The notes below the pieces were generated by a model. That model did not search any database. It saw only the letters and a program-made list of their open reading frames with translations, and was not told the origin of the DNA. The position numbers and the translations under genes are program-made. 42,389 nt of DNA from Peribacillus kribbensis DSM 17871 (lineage in GTDB: Bacteria; Bacillota; Bacilli; Bacillales; DSM-1321): assembly GCF_000430765.1 (NCBI RefSeq), contig NZ_AUMQ01000044.1, positions 1-42,389 of the forward strand, read 5' to 3'. The first letter of the stretch is position 1, and the number at the start of each line of letters is the position of its first letter. Below, piece after piece: positions 9,214 through 17,907 of this stretch.

Positions 9214-9642
9214 ATGAGCAACGACTCCATCCGATCCATTGAATATGACATTGCATTGCTTGTGCGCCTTACGACTGCCCACAGCCCAAAACTTGGAAAA
9301 CTGGACCGGTCTGAATATTTATTGCTGCGCGAACTTGAACAGCGCGGTCCTACTGCCATTAATTTATTGGCGGAATATCTGAAACTGAATTTATCGACCG
9401 CAAGCAGGCAGATTGCTGCCCTGGAATCCAAGAGTTATATCTGCCGGTATCCAGACCCGCAGAACGGGAGAATCAGTCTGATTGAAATAAAGCCGGAGGG
9501 GCTGAAAAGCTTAGACAGGGTCAAGAAGGCGCGCCATGATGTATACTCGGAGATTTTAAAGGATTGGACACCTGAAGAACTGCAGGTTCTGGAGAAAAAT
9601 TTAACGAGGCTGAACCATGATTTTAAAAGTTGGCGGAAATAG
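9214..9642 (+). CDS. MarR-family transcriptional regulator
   Basis: This 142-residue protein has the MarR length and layout: N-terminal dimer helix, winged helix-turn-helix around residues 30-95 (TAINLLAEYLKLNLSTASRQ is the recognition part, then NGRISLIEI in the wing), and a C-terminal dimer helix. Members repress drug-efflux or stress genes and release DNA on ligand or oxidant binding; the only Cys (in SYICRYP) follows the recognition helix. AAAGGGG precedes ATG 9214. The likely target is the promoter and palindrome at 9706-9737 in front of the decayed MFS pump. Confidence 0.85.
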   Translation: MSNDSIRSIEYDIALLVRLTTAHSPKLGKLDRSEYLLLRELEQRGPTAINLLAEYLKLNLSTASRQIAALESKSYICRYPDPQNGRISLIEIKPEGLKSLDRVKKARHDVYSEILKDWTPEELQVLEKNLTRLNHDFKSWRK

Positions 9643-9705
9643 GGGGGGAGCAGCCTGACCCGGCCTTCCGTGCAGGAAGAGTGAATTGCCGCATGCATTT
9701 TACTA

Positions 9706-9737
9706 TTGTAATTTGGTTTATATGTTGTATAATACAA
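9706..9737 (+). promoter_or_regulatory. promoter with overlapping palindromic operator
   Basis: The -35 TTGTAA (9706-9711), 16-base spacer and -10 TATAAT (9728-9733) form a sigma-A promoter. The 13-bp palindrome TTGTATAATACAA (9725-9737) covers the -10, the classic arrangement for MarR-type repression. It lies between marR and the MFS pseudogene. Confidence 0.65.
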
Positions 9738-9817
9738 TTTGTTAAATACAAGTTATTGAACAGAGGTATTCAAATTTTCATTTAAGCAGATTCGACAAAA
9801 TAGAAAGGAGGAAAATG

Positions 9818-10130
9818 ATGAGTCAATCATCACCTGAAGAAACAAAGCATTTTGGGCTTCCTAAATATTTGCTGGTTTCTATATTGACTCATTCGGACCG
9901 CAATATTTTACGAATCTTTCTTATATCATGAAGCAAAACTTGATTCAGACCGGTTTGAAGCTGAGCACTCATGATATGCTGCTTCCATCTGTCGCTTCCA
10001 ATCTGGCGTTTGCTTTTGGTGTACCGCCTGGGCGGATCCTGTCAGGAAGGTTTGGAATCAGAAGGATTTATTTAAGCTTTATTGGCATTTTTATCGTGGG
10101 TACTCTTCTTAATATATTCAGCTTTGGCCT
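9818..10130 (+). pseudogene. MFS (DHA2-type) efflux transporter, N-terminal fragment with frameshift
   Basis: A perfect ribosome binding site (AAAGGAGG) precedes ATG 9818 (MSQSSPEETKHFG). The frame reaches YLLVSILT and then must shift near 9886-9890 to continue as SFGPQYFTNLSYIMKQNLI and the second membrane segment LSFIGIFIVGTLLN. Homology ends there, and the sequence runs into the dedA terminator at 10133, so at least three quarters of a normal 450-500 residue pump is missing. The pair with marR suggests it was once the regulated pump. Confidence 0.75.
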
Positions 10131-10132
10131 TG

Positions 10133-10169
10133 AAAAAAGGAGGCAGACTTTAAGTCTGTCTCCTTTTTT
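10133..10169. terminator. bidirectional terminator behind dedA
   Basis: AAAAAAGGAGGCAGAC and GTCTGTCTCCTTTTTT form a 10-bp stem (one mismatch) with a TTTAA loop. T-runs occur in both directions, so it can end minus-strand dedA transcripts and plus-strand read-through. Confidence 0.8.
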
Positions 10170-10782
10170 CATTGGTTTTTTTTGCTTTTGCCTGATTCCA
10201 GATTACAAGACCGATCCCAATTGCCAGAACGGCAATAATCAGAAGGGGGATGCTATAGCGGGCAATCAGCTCGTCTGCTTTGATCCATTCTCTCCCGAGG
10301 GAGCGGCCGAGTGTGATGAACACGAGGGTCCAAAGAAAGGCTCCTGTATAGGCATACTTGGAAAACTTTTGATAAGAATACCCGTTTATGCCAGCCAAAT
10401 AGGCTGTTATATGGCGGAAACCCGGGATGAAATAACCGAAGAAAAGAAGAATGGGCCCGAATTTTATAAAGGACTTCCTGGCGGAATCAAGCTTTTTTTC
10501 TGTCAGATGCAGCCGCGGTCCATATCTATGGATGAAGGGCAGACCCAGTTTGATCCCTAAAAGATAGCTTAGGGAAATCCCGCCGGCGGCCCCTATAAAT
10601 GCACTGAGTACAGAGGGAAGAAAAAGCATGTCTCCCTTATATACTTGAAAGCCGACAAATGCGAGCAGCACTTCATCTGGAAGGGGGAGTCCGACAATCC
10701 CTGCAACCAGCGCGATCATAATCCCGCCGTATCCGTAATGTTCAATTAATAAAGATATATGCTGCTGCAAGTCTATCACCAC
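10150..10782 (-). CDS. DedA-family membrane protein
   Basis: This 210-residue membrane protein carries the DedA (SNARE-associated/VTT) core: GIVGLPLPDEVLL in the N-terminal re-entrant part and GYFIPGFRHITAYLAG in the second, with hydrophobic segments at about 20-45, 55-80, 140-165 and 175-200. The family is linked to lipid-carrier recycling (undecaprenyl phosphate) and membrane energetics. The Arg in PGFRH is the conserved functional residue. Start is a GTG at 10782 or 10779. It lies downstream of the ykoS-ykoT cluster on the same strand but behind the terminator at 10952, so it probably has its own promoter. An AT-rich broken copy is at 3999-4593. Confidence 0.85.
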   Translation of the reverse strand: MVIDLQQHISLLIEHYGYGGIMIALVAGIVGLPLPDEVLLAFVGFQVYKGDMLFLPSVLSAFIGAAGGISLSYLLGIKLGLPFIHRYGPRLHLTEKKLDSARKSFIKFGPILLFFGYFIPGFRHITAYLAGINGYSYQKFSKYAYTGAFLWTLVFITLGRSLGREWIKADELIARYSIPLLIIAVLAIGIGLVIWNQAKAKKTNEKRRQT

Positions 10783-10951
10783 ATCCGGTCCAGATCATAT
10801 TTTTTGCTAGGTGCAGGCTAAAAAAATCAGGGAACAATGCCCAAGTTCAGTTACTCCCATTATATCGATAAATAACAGGTATTTCTAAGGTTTATAAAAA
10901 AACTCTCTTATCCCCCAGTATAACCATCCATACTGGAAGATAAAACCTCAT

Positions 10952-10982
10952 AAAAAGCAGATAGCTTCATACCGCTATCTGC
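10952..10982 (-). terminator. terminator overlapping the ykoT stop codon
   Basis: On the minus strand GCAGATAGC, loop GGTATGAA, GCTATCTGC, then TTTTTATG. The left arm contains the last codons and stop of ykoT, so the glycosylation operon ends exactly here. Confidence 0.85.
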
Positions 10983-11976
10983 TGTACTGGCCCTCCCTTT
11001 GGGGCAGGACCGGGAGATGGGGACTGTTCCCATAGAGTGTTTTTTCGATGGCATATTTGGGCCGGCCTTTGACTTCTTTGAATATTTTGCCGATGTATTC
11101 CCCGATGAGGCCGATTCCGATGAGCTGAAGGCCCCCGACTGTCCAGATGCTTACGATGAGGGAGGTCCAGCCAATGGCGGTGTGGTCAAGGAGTTTCATC
11201 GTAAGGGCATAGCCGCCAAATAAAAGGCTCAAAAGAAAGGAGATGAAGCCGATCAGTGTGACTAAGCGGATGGGAGCCACACTGAAGGATGTGAGACCAT
11301 CCATGGCAAAGGCAATCATCTTCTTGAACGGATATTTAGACTCCCCGGCCATCCGCTCTTTTCGATCATAATAGATCTTCTCAGAAGGGAAACCGACCAG
11401 CGGCACAAGGCCCCTTAGGAAAACATTGGATTCCTGGTATTTCAAAAGCTCTGTCAACGCCTGCTTTCCCATCAGCCGGAAGTCTGCATGATTCTGTACC
11501 AGGTTAATGCCAAGCCTTTTCATAAAGGAATAAAACCATAGCGCGGTTTTTCTTTTAAACACGGTGTCTGTATCACGGCTGTCCCGGACTCCATAGACCA
11601 CCTCATAGCCCTGCCAGTATTTTTCTATAAAGGCAGGAATAACAGAAATATCATCCTGAAGGTCAGCATCTATTGAAATGACGCAGTCCGATGTTCTGTT
11701 CGCCTCTTCAAGACCTGCCAAAAGGGCATTCTGATGTCCCACATTCCTTGAAAGCTTTAAACCCTCGACATACTTATTCCGTCCATTTTCTTCCTCGATT
11801 AATTTCCATGTATCATCCTTGCTGCCATCATCTACAAACAGCAGCCTGCTGTCATCGGAGACCAGGTTTTCAGAAATCATCTCGGTGAGCAGGGCAGACA
11901 GCTGTCTGGCTGTATCGCTGAACACTTCTTCTTCGTTATAACAAGGAACCACAATCCTTAAAACGGGTGAGTTCAT
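10975..11976 (-). CDS. ykoT: GT2 polyprenyl-phosphate glycosyltransferase (YkoT-like)
   Basis: This is a membrane-anchored family 2 glycosyltransferase of the DPM1/GtrB type, which loads a sugar from a nucleotide donor onto undecaprenyl phosphate at the inner membrane face. It shows IVVPCYNEEE near the N-terminus, FVDDGSKDDT, the metal-binding ISIDADLQDD (DxD) and two C-terminal hydrophobic segments. The start is taken at ATG 11976 (MNSPVLRIVV) because AGGAGGGA lies seven bases upstream; a longer frame to 11997 overlaps the ykoS stop. Spacing to ykoS is 20 bp. Together with GtrA and YkoS it forms a classic three-part system of lipid-sugar synthesis, flipping and transfer. Confidence 0.88.
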   Translation of the reverse strand: MNSPVLRIVVPCYNEEEVFSDTARQLSALLTEMISENLVSDDSRLLFVDDGSKDDTWKLIEEENGRNKYVEGLKLSRNVGHQNALLAGLEEANRTSDCVISIDADLQDDISVIPAFIEKYWQGYEVVYGVRDSRDTDTVFKRKTALWFYSFMKRLGINLVQNHADFRLMGKQALTELLKYQESNVFLRGLVPLVGFPSEKIYYDRKERMAGESKYPFKKMIAFAMDGLTSFSVAPIRLVTLIGFISFLLSLLFGGYALTMKLLDHTAIGWTSLIVSIWTVGGLQLIGIGLIGEYIGKIFKEVKGRPKYAIEKTLYGNSPHLPVLPQREGQYSR

Positions 11977-11996
11977 ACTATCCCTCCTAAAATACA

Positions 11997-13697
11997 TTAT
12001 TGGACCTCATATAAGTAAATTTTCCAGGCGGAATTCTTATCGTTGAAGGTCCTTAATAAGTCCAGATGGATATCCTCTGCATTCAGTATGGGAACGGAAG
12101 ATAGAAAATAGCGTCCGCCCAGCTTTTTGAATGCCTCCGTATCCAGCTGGAGATGCCGGATCTTCTTCTTTGAATCCTTTTGAAATAAATAATACTTCCC
12201 GAGCTCGCTTGAGAAAATGTAGCAGCGTCCGCCCCATTCATCAAAATAGGTCCTTAGGACATGGCTTTTTTGAAGCTCGGGTGCGATGATTTTCCTAAAT
12301 TGATGCTTATAGGATAGATCGTAAAAATTATTGTACGTATCCACTGTGTAAAAGCCATTGTACTGTGCGATGGCAGGGTGGAGTCCGATACTTGCAACTC
12401 GGTAATCCTTTTGAGGCATGCCGATATACTCTTTGATTTCCTTAAACTGCTTTTCAGCATAAAACTGCTGGAAGGAAGGATAGCCGGCAGCACGGTAATA
12501 AATTTCCGGATTGGCGCCAAACAGGACCAGAAGCTGTACCAGGAGGCAGACCTTCACAAAGATCTTCCACCTTCCGTTCCGATTCCAGAGGATGGCGGCG
12601 CCGACTGCAAACATCATATAAATGACAAGCGGCCTCAAAAAGTGGAAACGGGCAAAATTAAATGTATTCAGCAGCTGGTACCGATCTTTTAAAGGCTCCC
12701 AGCCTTTATAAAACCAAAAGGCATACCATAAAGACAGGAGGATATTAAGGGCAAACAGCCTTACAAATGTTTGATGTTCTCTCCATGCCTTTTTTTTGTA
12801 AATCATCCAGAACACAATGAATGAGAGTGGGACGATGACAAGCGTATGCAGGGTCATGACATGGGTATGGCCAAGAAAGTAATTTTTGATAAACAGCCAG
12901 ATGGTCCGTCCAAAGCTTAGCTTGGAGCTGACGAATTCATTTCTGCTAGTCGGTGCTGTAGGGAAAACCAGAGAATAAACAAGCCGGTATTCTATCAGCA
13001 GGTAAACCGCAGTCATTAAGGCGATGCTGCCGAAAAATCTAAAATTCCATTTCTTCTTGACAAGAACATCCCTTACCCACAATATCCCCATCGCAGCGAG
13101 GAAAAAGAAGAATCCAAGTACGAAGCTGGAATAGAAGGGCAGCAGCACCAATGTCAGCCAGTCCTTATATGAGGACCTGCCGCTCCGTATATTCAAGAAA
13201 GCCCATAAAGCCAAAGGATGTCCCAGGGTGCTAAGCATGCCAGACGGCCAAAAAGGAGTCAGCGCGAAGCAGAGGGATACCCCTGCTGTAATAAGGAGGT
13301 ATTCCTGTCCTTTCAGGAAATGCCTTCTTAAAAGCAGGTACATCCCCAAAAAGGCAAAGACCCTTGTAATGGCCTGGCTGATGCTGTATGCCTCCATAGA
13401 AGGAAGCAGATTATGAAGCCATTGGATTCCGCTGAATTCAGTCCCATAGGCATTGCGCGGAAGGCCGCCTATAATTTGAGGGACTACTGAATTTATTCCG
13501 CCAAATAAGAGACCGCTATGGTGAAGGACCTTATACCAGGCAATATTTGAATCCAGATTATCATGGACCCGGATATGTGAATGTTCTCCCAGGATGAACA
13601 TGGGAGATAAATAAATAACAATGATGACATAGGAAAAAAAGATATATTTGCTTTCTTTCTTCCAGTCTCTGAATCTTTTAAAACTTATACTTGGCAT
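11997..13697 (-). CDS. ykoS: DUF6044 membrane protein (YkoS-like), putative GT-C transferase
   Basis: This 566-residue protein has about ten membrane segments and a hydrophilic C-terminal domain. The acidic loop motif RVHDNLDSN after the first membrane segment resembles the GT-C active-site loop, so it may move a sugar from undecaprenyl phosphate to a wall polymer; that role is inferred. Start at ATG 13697 (MPSISFKRF) is supported by alignment with the paralog at 5898 and by the gtaB stop at 13717; a longer frame to 13745 would overlap gtaB by 29 bases. The binding site is weak (CAGG). It is followed after 20 bp by ykoT, the same partnership as in B. subtilis ykoST. Confidence 0.85.
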   Translation of the reverse strand: MPSISFKRFRDWKKESKYIFFSYVIIVIYLSPMFILGEHSHIRVHDNLDSNIAWYKVLHHSGLLFGGINSVVPQIIGGLPRNAYGTEFSGIQWLHNLLPSMEAYSISQAITRVFAFLGMYLLLRRHFLKGQEYLLITAGVSLCFALTPFWPSGMLSTLGHPLALWAFLNIRSGRSSYKDWLTLVLLPFYSSFVLGFFFFLAAMGILWVRDVLVKKKWNFRFFGSIALMTAVYLLIEYRLVYSLVFPTAPTSRNEFVSSKLSFGRTIWLFIKNYFLGHTHVMTLHTLVIVPLSFIVFWMIYKKKAWREHQTFVRLFALNILLSLWYAFWFYKGWEPLKDRYQLLNTFNFARFHFLRPLVIYMMFAVGAAILWNRNGRWKIFVKVCLLVQLLVLFGANPEIYYRAAGYPSFQQFYAEKQFKEIKEYIGMPQKDYRVASIGLHPAIAQYNGFYTVDTYNNFYDLSYKHQFRKIIAPELQKSHVLRTYFDEWGGRCYIFSSELGKYYLFQKDSKKKIRHLQLDTEAFKKLGGRYFLSSVPILNAEDIHLDLLRTFNDKNSAWKIYLYEVQ

Positions 13698-13716
13698 TCT
13701 GCGTACCTGATTGCAT

Positions 13717-14607
13717 TCAAAATTTCCTGCTGCTCTCTTCCGCAAGAAGCTTTTTCATTTCTTCGAATAAGGGTCCCCTAAGTTCCGCGTCCTTCAGGGC
13801 GAATTCTAAATTCGTCATGATAAATCCGAGCTTTTCCCCGACATCAAACCGTTTCCCTTCGAACTGATAGGCAAAAACCTGCTGCTGCAGACTCAGACTC
13901 TGGATGGCATCGGTCAGCTGAATTTCCCCGCCGATTCCTTTTTCCTGCCTTTCAAGAAAAGGGAATATATCTGGCGTCAGGATATACCGGCCCATGATGG
14001 CAAGGTCAGATGGGGCCTCTGCCGGCGAAGGCTTTTCTACTAGGTGCTCCACCTGATACAGCCTTTCGTTATGTTCACTAAAATCAATCATGCCGTATCG
14101 GTGAGATTCCGTTTTAGGAATCTGTTTCACCCCGATTACCGTGCGTTCAGTCAACTCGTATTGATTCATTAATTGCTTCGTGCAGGGAACATCGGACGTA
14201 ATGATATCATCTCCGAGCAGAACAGCAAACGGCTCATCGCCGACAAACTTTCTGGCGCACCAGATGGCATGCCCGAGCCCTTTTGGTTCCTTCTGTCTTA
14301 TATAATGTATATCCACCATATTGGAGGATTTCTGGACCATTTCCAGCACATGAAGTTTACCTCTCTTAGAGAGCGTATCTTCCAGTTCATAGGCATGATC
14401 AAAATGGTCCTCGATGGCCCTTTTTCCCTTCCCGGTCACAATGATGATATCTTCAATGCCGGAAGCAACAGCCTCTTCCACAATGTATTGAATGGTGGGC
14501 TTATCCACAATAGGCAGCATTTCCTTCGGCATGGCTTTTGTGGCGGGCAGGAATCTAGTTCCTAAGCCAGCTGCAGGAATAATGGCTTTTTTTATTTTTT
14601 TCATCAC
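13717..14607 (-). CDS. gtaB: UTP-glucose-1-phosphate uridylyltransferase
   Basis: It makes UDP-glucose from UTP and glucose-1-phosphate, the donor for teichoic acid glucosylation, glycolipid anchors and the neighbouring glycosyltransferase. The 296 residues are the normal GtaB/GalU length. The nucleotide-binding start reads [19 protein letters not shown], followed by [15 protein letters not shown]; further marks are LLGDDI and VEKP. AAGGAGG precedes ATG 14607. It sits between gtrA (11 bp gap) and ykoS (19 bp gap), so precursor supply and transfer are co-transcribed. Confidence 0.95.
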   Translation of the reverse strand: MMKKIKKAIIPAAGLGTRFLPATKAMPKEMLPIVDKPTIQYIVEEAVASGIEDIIIVTGKGKRAIEDHFDHAYELEDTLSKRGKLHVLEMVQKSSNMVDIHYIRQKEPKGLGHAIWCARKFVGDEPFAVLLGDDIITSDVPCTKQLMNQYELTERTVIGVKQIPKTESHRYGMIDFSEHNERLYQVEHLVEKPSPAEAPSDLAIMGRYILTPDIFPFLERQEKGIGGEIQLTDAIQSLSLQQQVFAYQFEGKRFDVGEKLGFIMTNLEFALKDAELRGPLFEEMKKLLAEESSRKF

Positions 14608-14618
14608 TAGGCTCCTCC

Positions 14619-15038
14619 TTACGATTCTGCAGTTTTATCTTTTGCATGGAATACGAAATACCTCTGGCCAGAATAATTCATGATGGTATAGAGGCCGGTT
14701 CCGATTAAAACAGCTAGATTATTTTGAACGAGATGTGGAAGAACGGTAGTCATATTCATGACAGCCTTAGAAAGGACCAGTGCAATGTAATAGGAAGTCA
14801 CATAACAGAATAGAATCACAAAAGCAAAGCGGATCATACTGCCTGGAACAGCTGCACGGCTCTGGAAGGTAAATGTCCTGTTTAATATGTAACTGACACC
14901 TGCCCCAATCATATTGCCAGCGAATGTGGAAACCCAGTAGCTGAGTCCAAACGCGTTTAACAGGGTATACATAATGGATAGTCCCACGAGAGTATTAATC
15001 ACTCCCACAAGCAAAAACCTGAAAAATGAGTGCTTCAT
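14619..15038 (-). CDS. GtrA-family membrane protein (lipid-linked sugar flippase type)
   Basis: This 139-residue protein has four hydrophobic segments and the GtrA start [15 protein letters not shown], with the conserved [10 protein letters not shown] between segments 2 and 3. GtrA proteins are thought to move undecaprenyl-phosphate-glucose across the membrane. It is the first gene of the operon gtrA-gtaB-ykoS-ykoT; the promoter should lie in 15039-15300, but I see no certain -35/-10 pair. The ribosome binding site is weak (GGTGA). Confidence 0.88.
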   Translation of the reverse strand: MKHSFFRFLLVGVINTLVGLSIMYTLLNAFGLSYWVSTFAGNMIGAGVSYILNRTFTFQSRAAVPGSMIRFAFVILFCYVTSYYIALVLSKAVMNMTTVLPHLVQNNLAVLIGTGLYTIMNYSGQRYFVFHAKDKTAES

Positions 15039-15207
15039 GCTAAGTCACCAACTAAATCATTTAGTGTAGAAAGGGATATCTATCGAATTTCTTTACCCTA
15101 TCCCTTTCATCCTAACCTGCCGGGCAGGAATCATATACATGCATTTTGGATTTTCTGGACCTTTACATTGTAAGACTGAAAAATAAAAATGAGATGAAGC
15201 AACCATT

Positions 15208-15241
15208 AAAGTTTAATTAAAATCGAAGTTTAATGAAAATC
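15208..15241. repeat. tandem 17-bp direct repeat in the gtrA/patB divergent region
   Basis: AAAGTTTAATTAAAATC (15208-15224) is followed directly by GAAGTTTAATGAAAATC (15225-15241), identical at 15 of 17 positions. It lies 74-107 bp before the patB start, where a regulator could bind two adjacent half-sites. Confidence 0.5.
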
Positions 15242-15314
15242 AAATTTTTGAACTCTCACAGTTGGAAGGGTATCCTAAAAGAAAGGGTGGAAGTTTAAAA
15301 AGGGAGGCTTGAAC

Positions 15315-16502
15315 ATGAACTATAATTTTGATGAACGAATCATCCGCACAGGGACCGGATCGGTGAAGTGGGACCATTCTGAAGAGCTGTTCGGCGAAAA
15401 GGAAATGATACCAATGTGGGTGGCAGATATGGATTTCCGTGCCCCGCAGCCGGTCATCGATGCCTTAAAAGAGAAGGTGGAGCATGGGATATTCGGCTAT
15501 TCAAAAGGATCTCAAGCCTACTTGGAGGCCGTAAGCAGCTGGATGAATGAAAGGTTCGACTGGAGAGTGGAAACAGACTGGATCACACACAGCCCCGGGG
15601 TTGTACCGGCGCTGAACTTAATTGTACAGGCCTTTACGAAGCCTGGGGATGGAGTGATTATTCAGCACCCCGTCTATTATCCATTCACAAAGGTAGTGGA
15701 AATGAATGGAAGGACCCTGCTTTCCAATCCCCTTAAAGAAGAGGATGGACGCTATGTAATGGATTTTGAGGACCTGGAGGAAAAAGCTCGAAAAGGGGCG
15801 AAGCTGATCATCCTGAGCAGTCCCCATAATCCTGTAGGCAGGGTATGGAGCAGGGAAGAACTCAATAGGCTTGGAGAAATCTGCCTGAAACACGGCGTTC
15901 TGATTGCAGCGGATGAAGTACACGCTGATCTGATTATGCCGGGACATAGGCATATTCCGCTCGCTTCTCTTTCTGAGGCGTTATCCGAAAGGACGATCAC
16001 GTGCACCGCACCAAGTAAAACCTTTAATTTAGCGGGACTTCAGACTTCTAATATTATCATAGCCAATCAGGAGCTCCGTGTAAAATTCCGTAAGGCGCTT
16101 GAACAAAACTTTATGGGTTCGATTAATACATTTGGGATGGTTGCCGCCGAGAGTGCTTATCGCTATGGAGGAGACTGGCTTTCACAGCTGATTTCCTATA
16201 TATATGAAAACTATACATATGCAAAAGACTATATCAGCCGGCATATGGAGGATCTAAAGGTGTATCCTCTTGAAGGGACCTATCTGCTTTGGATCGACTG
16301 CCGCAAGCATGGTCTCTCTGCCAAAGAACTGGAGAGGCTTGTCCATAAAGAAGCGAAGGTCGCTTTCAATCAAGGATATGGATTTGGGGAGGGAGGAGAA
16401 GGCTTTATCCGCATGAATATCGCCTGTCCGCGCTCTACACTTATCGAGGGATTAGAAAGACTTAAAAAGGCGTTTTCCGGTAAGAAGGAATCACTTTCAT
16501 AA
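15315..16502 (+). CDS. patB: MalY/PatB-type PLP-dependent C-S beta-lyase
   Basis: It is a fold-type I aminotransferase-like enzyme of the MalY/PatB branch, which cleaves cystathionine and cysteine S-conjugates to thiol, pyruvate and ammonia. The PLP lysine is K235 in TAPSKTFNLAGLQ; other family marks are PMWVADMDF at the start, the SPHNPVGR loop and AADEVHADL. The start is ATG 15315 with GGGAGG seven bases upstream; a TTG at 15309 is in frame but too close. Length (395 aa) is normal. A terminator follows. Its neighbour metQ points the same way metabolically (sulfur amino acids) but is convergent. Confidence 0.9.
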   Translation: MNYNFDERIIRTGTGSVKWDHSEELFGEKEMIPMWVADMDFRAPQPVIDALKEKVEHGIFGYSKGSQAYLEAVSSWMNERFDWRVETDWITHSPGVVPALNLIVQAFTKPGDGVIIQHPVYYPFTKVVEMNGRTLLSNPLKEEDGRYVMDFEDLEEKARKGAKLIILSSPHNPVGRVWSREELNRLGEICLKHGVLIAADEVHADLIMPGHRHIPLASLSEALSERTITCTAPSKTFNLAGLQTSNIIIANQELRVKFRKALEQNFMGSINTFGMVAAESAYRYGGDWLSQLISYIYENYTYAKDYISRHMEDLKVYPLEGTYLLWIDCRKHGLSAKELERLVHKEAKVAFNQGYGFGEGGEGFIRMNIACPRSTLIEGLERLKKAFSGKKESLS

Positions 16503-16511
16503 GAGAACATA

Positions 16512-16550
16512 GAAAACGAGACTGCCGGGAAAGGACAGTCTCGTTTTTCT
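16512..16550. terminator. bidirectional terminator between patB and metQ
   Basis: AAAACGAGACTG and CAGTCTCGTTTT form a 12-bp stem with an 11-base loop, with A/T runs on both sides. It serves both convergent genes. Confidence 0.88.
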
Positions 16551-17366
16551 TTAGTTGTTTTTCATCCATTCCGGTTTTCCGAAGCCTTTGAACTGCTCAT
16601 CAATGACCTTCTCGAACTCCTTGGACTCCACGGCTGTTTTAATATCTTTAGAAACTTTTGAATCTAAATCCTTCGTATTCACAACCACACGGTTGCGGTA
16701 ATCCTCCGGCATGTTTTCAAGCTTGAGGGCATCCGTCAGGTCCATTTTAGCTGCAAGGGCAAAGTTCCCAGGCACCGCTGACAGGTCTACACTGTCTACG
16801 GACCTTGGAAGCTGTGCGGCTTCAATCGGCTTGAACTGAAGATGTTTTGGGTTGTCCTTTACATTCTTCTCCGATACAGTCAGCGGATCGGCTTTAGGAT
16901 CAAGCACGATCAATTTTGCATCCTGAAGGACTCCGAGTGCCCGTGCCGGGTTAGAAGGATCGTTTGGAATAGCGACAGTCGCCCTATTCTTCACTGAATC
17001 AAGGGATGTATACTTCTTTGAATAGATGCCCATGGGAGCTGTCGGTACAATAACAAGCTCTGATAACTTTAAATGATGTTCTTTTGCGAAACTGTCCATG
17101 TAAATCTTATGCTGAAATAAGTTGGCATCAAGATCGCCTTTTCCGAGCGCAATATTTGGCTGTACGTAATCGCTGAATTCAACAACCTTTACTTTATAGC
17201 CTTTTTTCTCGAGCTGAGGCTTGATCCCTTTGGTAACCATATCACTATATGGGCCGGTTGTTGCCCCGATTGTAACCTCCATGTTCTTAGAAGACTCTGA
17301 ACTGCCGCATGCTGCAAGAAGACTTGCAGTTAGTAAGAAAATGCATAAAACCATAAGCTTTTTCAT
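16551..17366 (-). CDS. metQ: methionine ABC transporter substrate-binding lipoprotein
   Basis: This 271-residue NlpA/MetQ-family protein has a lipoprotein signal (residues 1-20, lipobox LLAAC with the lipid Cys at 20) followed by a serine-rich linker. Family marks are VTIGATTGPYSDMV at the start of the mature part and NLFQHKIYMDSF. It binds D/L-methionine outside the membrane and delivers it to MetN/MetP. Here metP upstream is broken and metN is absent, so the lipoprotein is probably an orphan unless another MetNP exists elsewhere. The binding site is AAGGAGGAAGC. Confidence 0.93.
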   Translation of the reverse strand: MKKLMVLCIFLLTASLLAACGSSESSKNMEVTIGATTGPYSDMVTKGIKPQLEKKGYKVKVVEFSDYVQPNIALGKGDLDANLFQHKIYMDSFAKEHHLKLSELVIVPTAPMGIYSKKYTSLDSVKNRATVAIPNDPSNPARALGVLQDAKLIVLDPKADPLTVSEKNVKDNPKHLQFKPIEAAQLPRSVDSVDLSAVPGNFALAAKMDLTDALKLENMPEDYRNRVVVNTKDLDSKVSKDIKTAVESKEFEKVIDEQFKGFGKPEWMKNN

Positions 17367-17396
17367 GTTGCTTCCTCCTTATAATTAGGTATATTT

Positions 17397-17824
17397 TTAG
17401 CGCTTATTCAGCCTCGCAGAAATCCAGTCTCCGAAAAGCTGTATGAGCTGTACTAAACAGATTAAGATAATGACCGTTGTCAGCATGACGGTGTTATCAT
17501 AGCGGTAATAACCAAATCGGATGGCGAGGTCGCCAATCCCGCCGCCGCCAACAATTCCTGCCATTGCCGAAAACCCGATCAAGCTGATGGCGGTAAGGGT
17601 AATTCCCTGAGTAATGCCGGGACGCGCTTCCGCCAAGAGCACATCCTTGATGATCATCCAAGGCGTCGCACCTGCAGATACGGCTGCTTCAATGATTACT
17701 TTGTCAATTTCCCGCTGCGAAATATCCACAGCCTTGCGAAGAAGGGGATAGCTGCCACCGATAAGGAAACGCTCGCTGCCGACGGCCCGATGGTTGTCCC
17801 GGTAATGAGATTCGTCAATGTCTT
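17397..17824 (-). pseudogene. metP: methionine ABC transporter permease, truncated and frameshifted
   Basis: The C-terminal half is clear: EAAVSAGATPWMIIKDVL then EARPGITQGIT is the ABC-permease EAA loop, and AGIVGGGGIGDLAIRFGYYR is typical of MetI/MetP. The preceding residues TNLITGTTIGPSAASV are readable only in another frame, which joins through a one-base deletion near 17730 (CTG-GTG has become CTGTG). Upstream of KTLTNL an in-frame TGA ends homology, so the first ~80-100 residues and all of metN are gone. A conceptual start in the wrong frame gives a 146-aa product that would not be a working permease. It abuts the divergent gene at 17908, so the deletion removed the original promoter and any S-box. 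Confidence 0.85.
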
Positions 17825-17839
17825 TCAGTATCATCAAAT

Positions 17840-17868
17840 TTTCAATTTTATGAAAACGGTACTATAAT
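17840..17868 (+). promoter_or_regulatory. possible promoter of the Gfo/Idh/MocA gene
   Basis: A good -10 TATAAT at 17863-17868 has only a poor -35 (TTTCAA, 17840-17845) at 17 bp. It lies 39 bp before the start codon. It may be an activator-dependent or weak promoter. Confidence 0.4.
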
Positions 17869-17907
17869 GAGTGATATCAGGCAGTATGGAAATAGGAGGG
17901 GAAGAGG

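Noticed and set aside
9928-10560. 210-aa plus-strand frame
   Set aside because: Only the first ~65 residues are MFS homology (second frame of the pseudogene); the rest is the antisense of dedA.
12378-12692. 104-aa plus-strand frame inside ykoS
   Set aside because: Antisense shadow of a clear membrane-protein gene conserved with its paralog.
17397-17837. 146-aa open frame taken as a complete permease
   Set aside because: The first ~35 residues are in the wrong frame compared with MetP; the true homology lies in another frame, so it is treated as a pseudogene.
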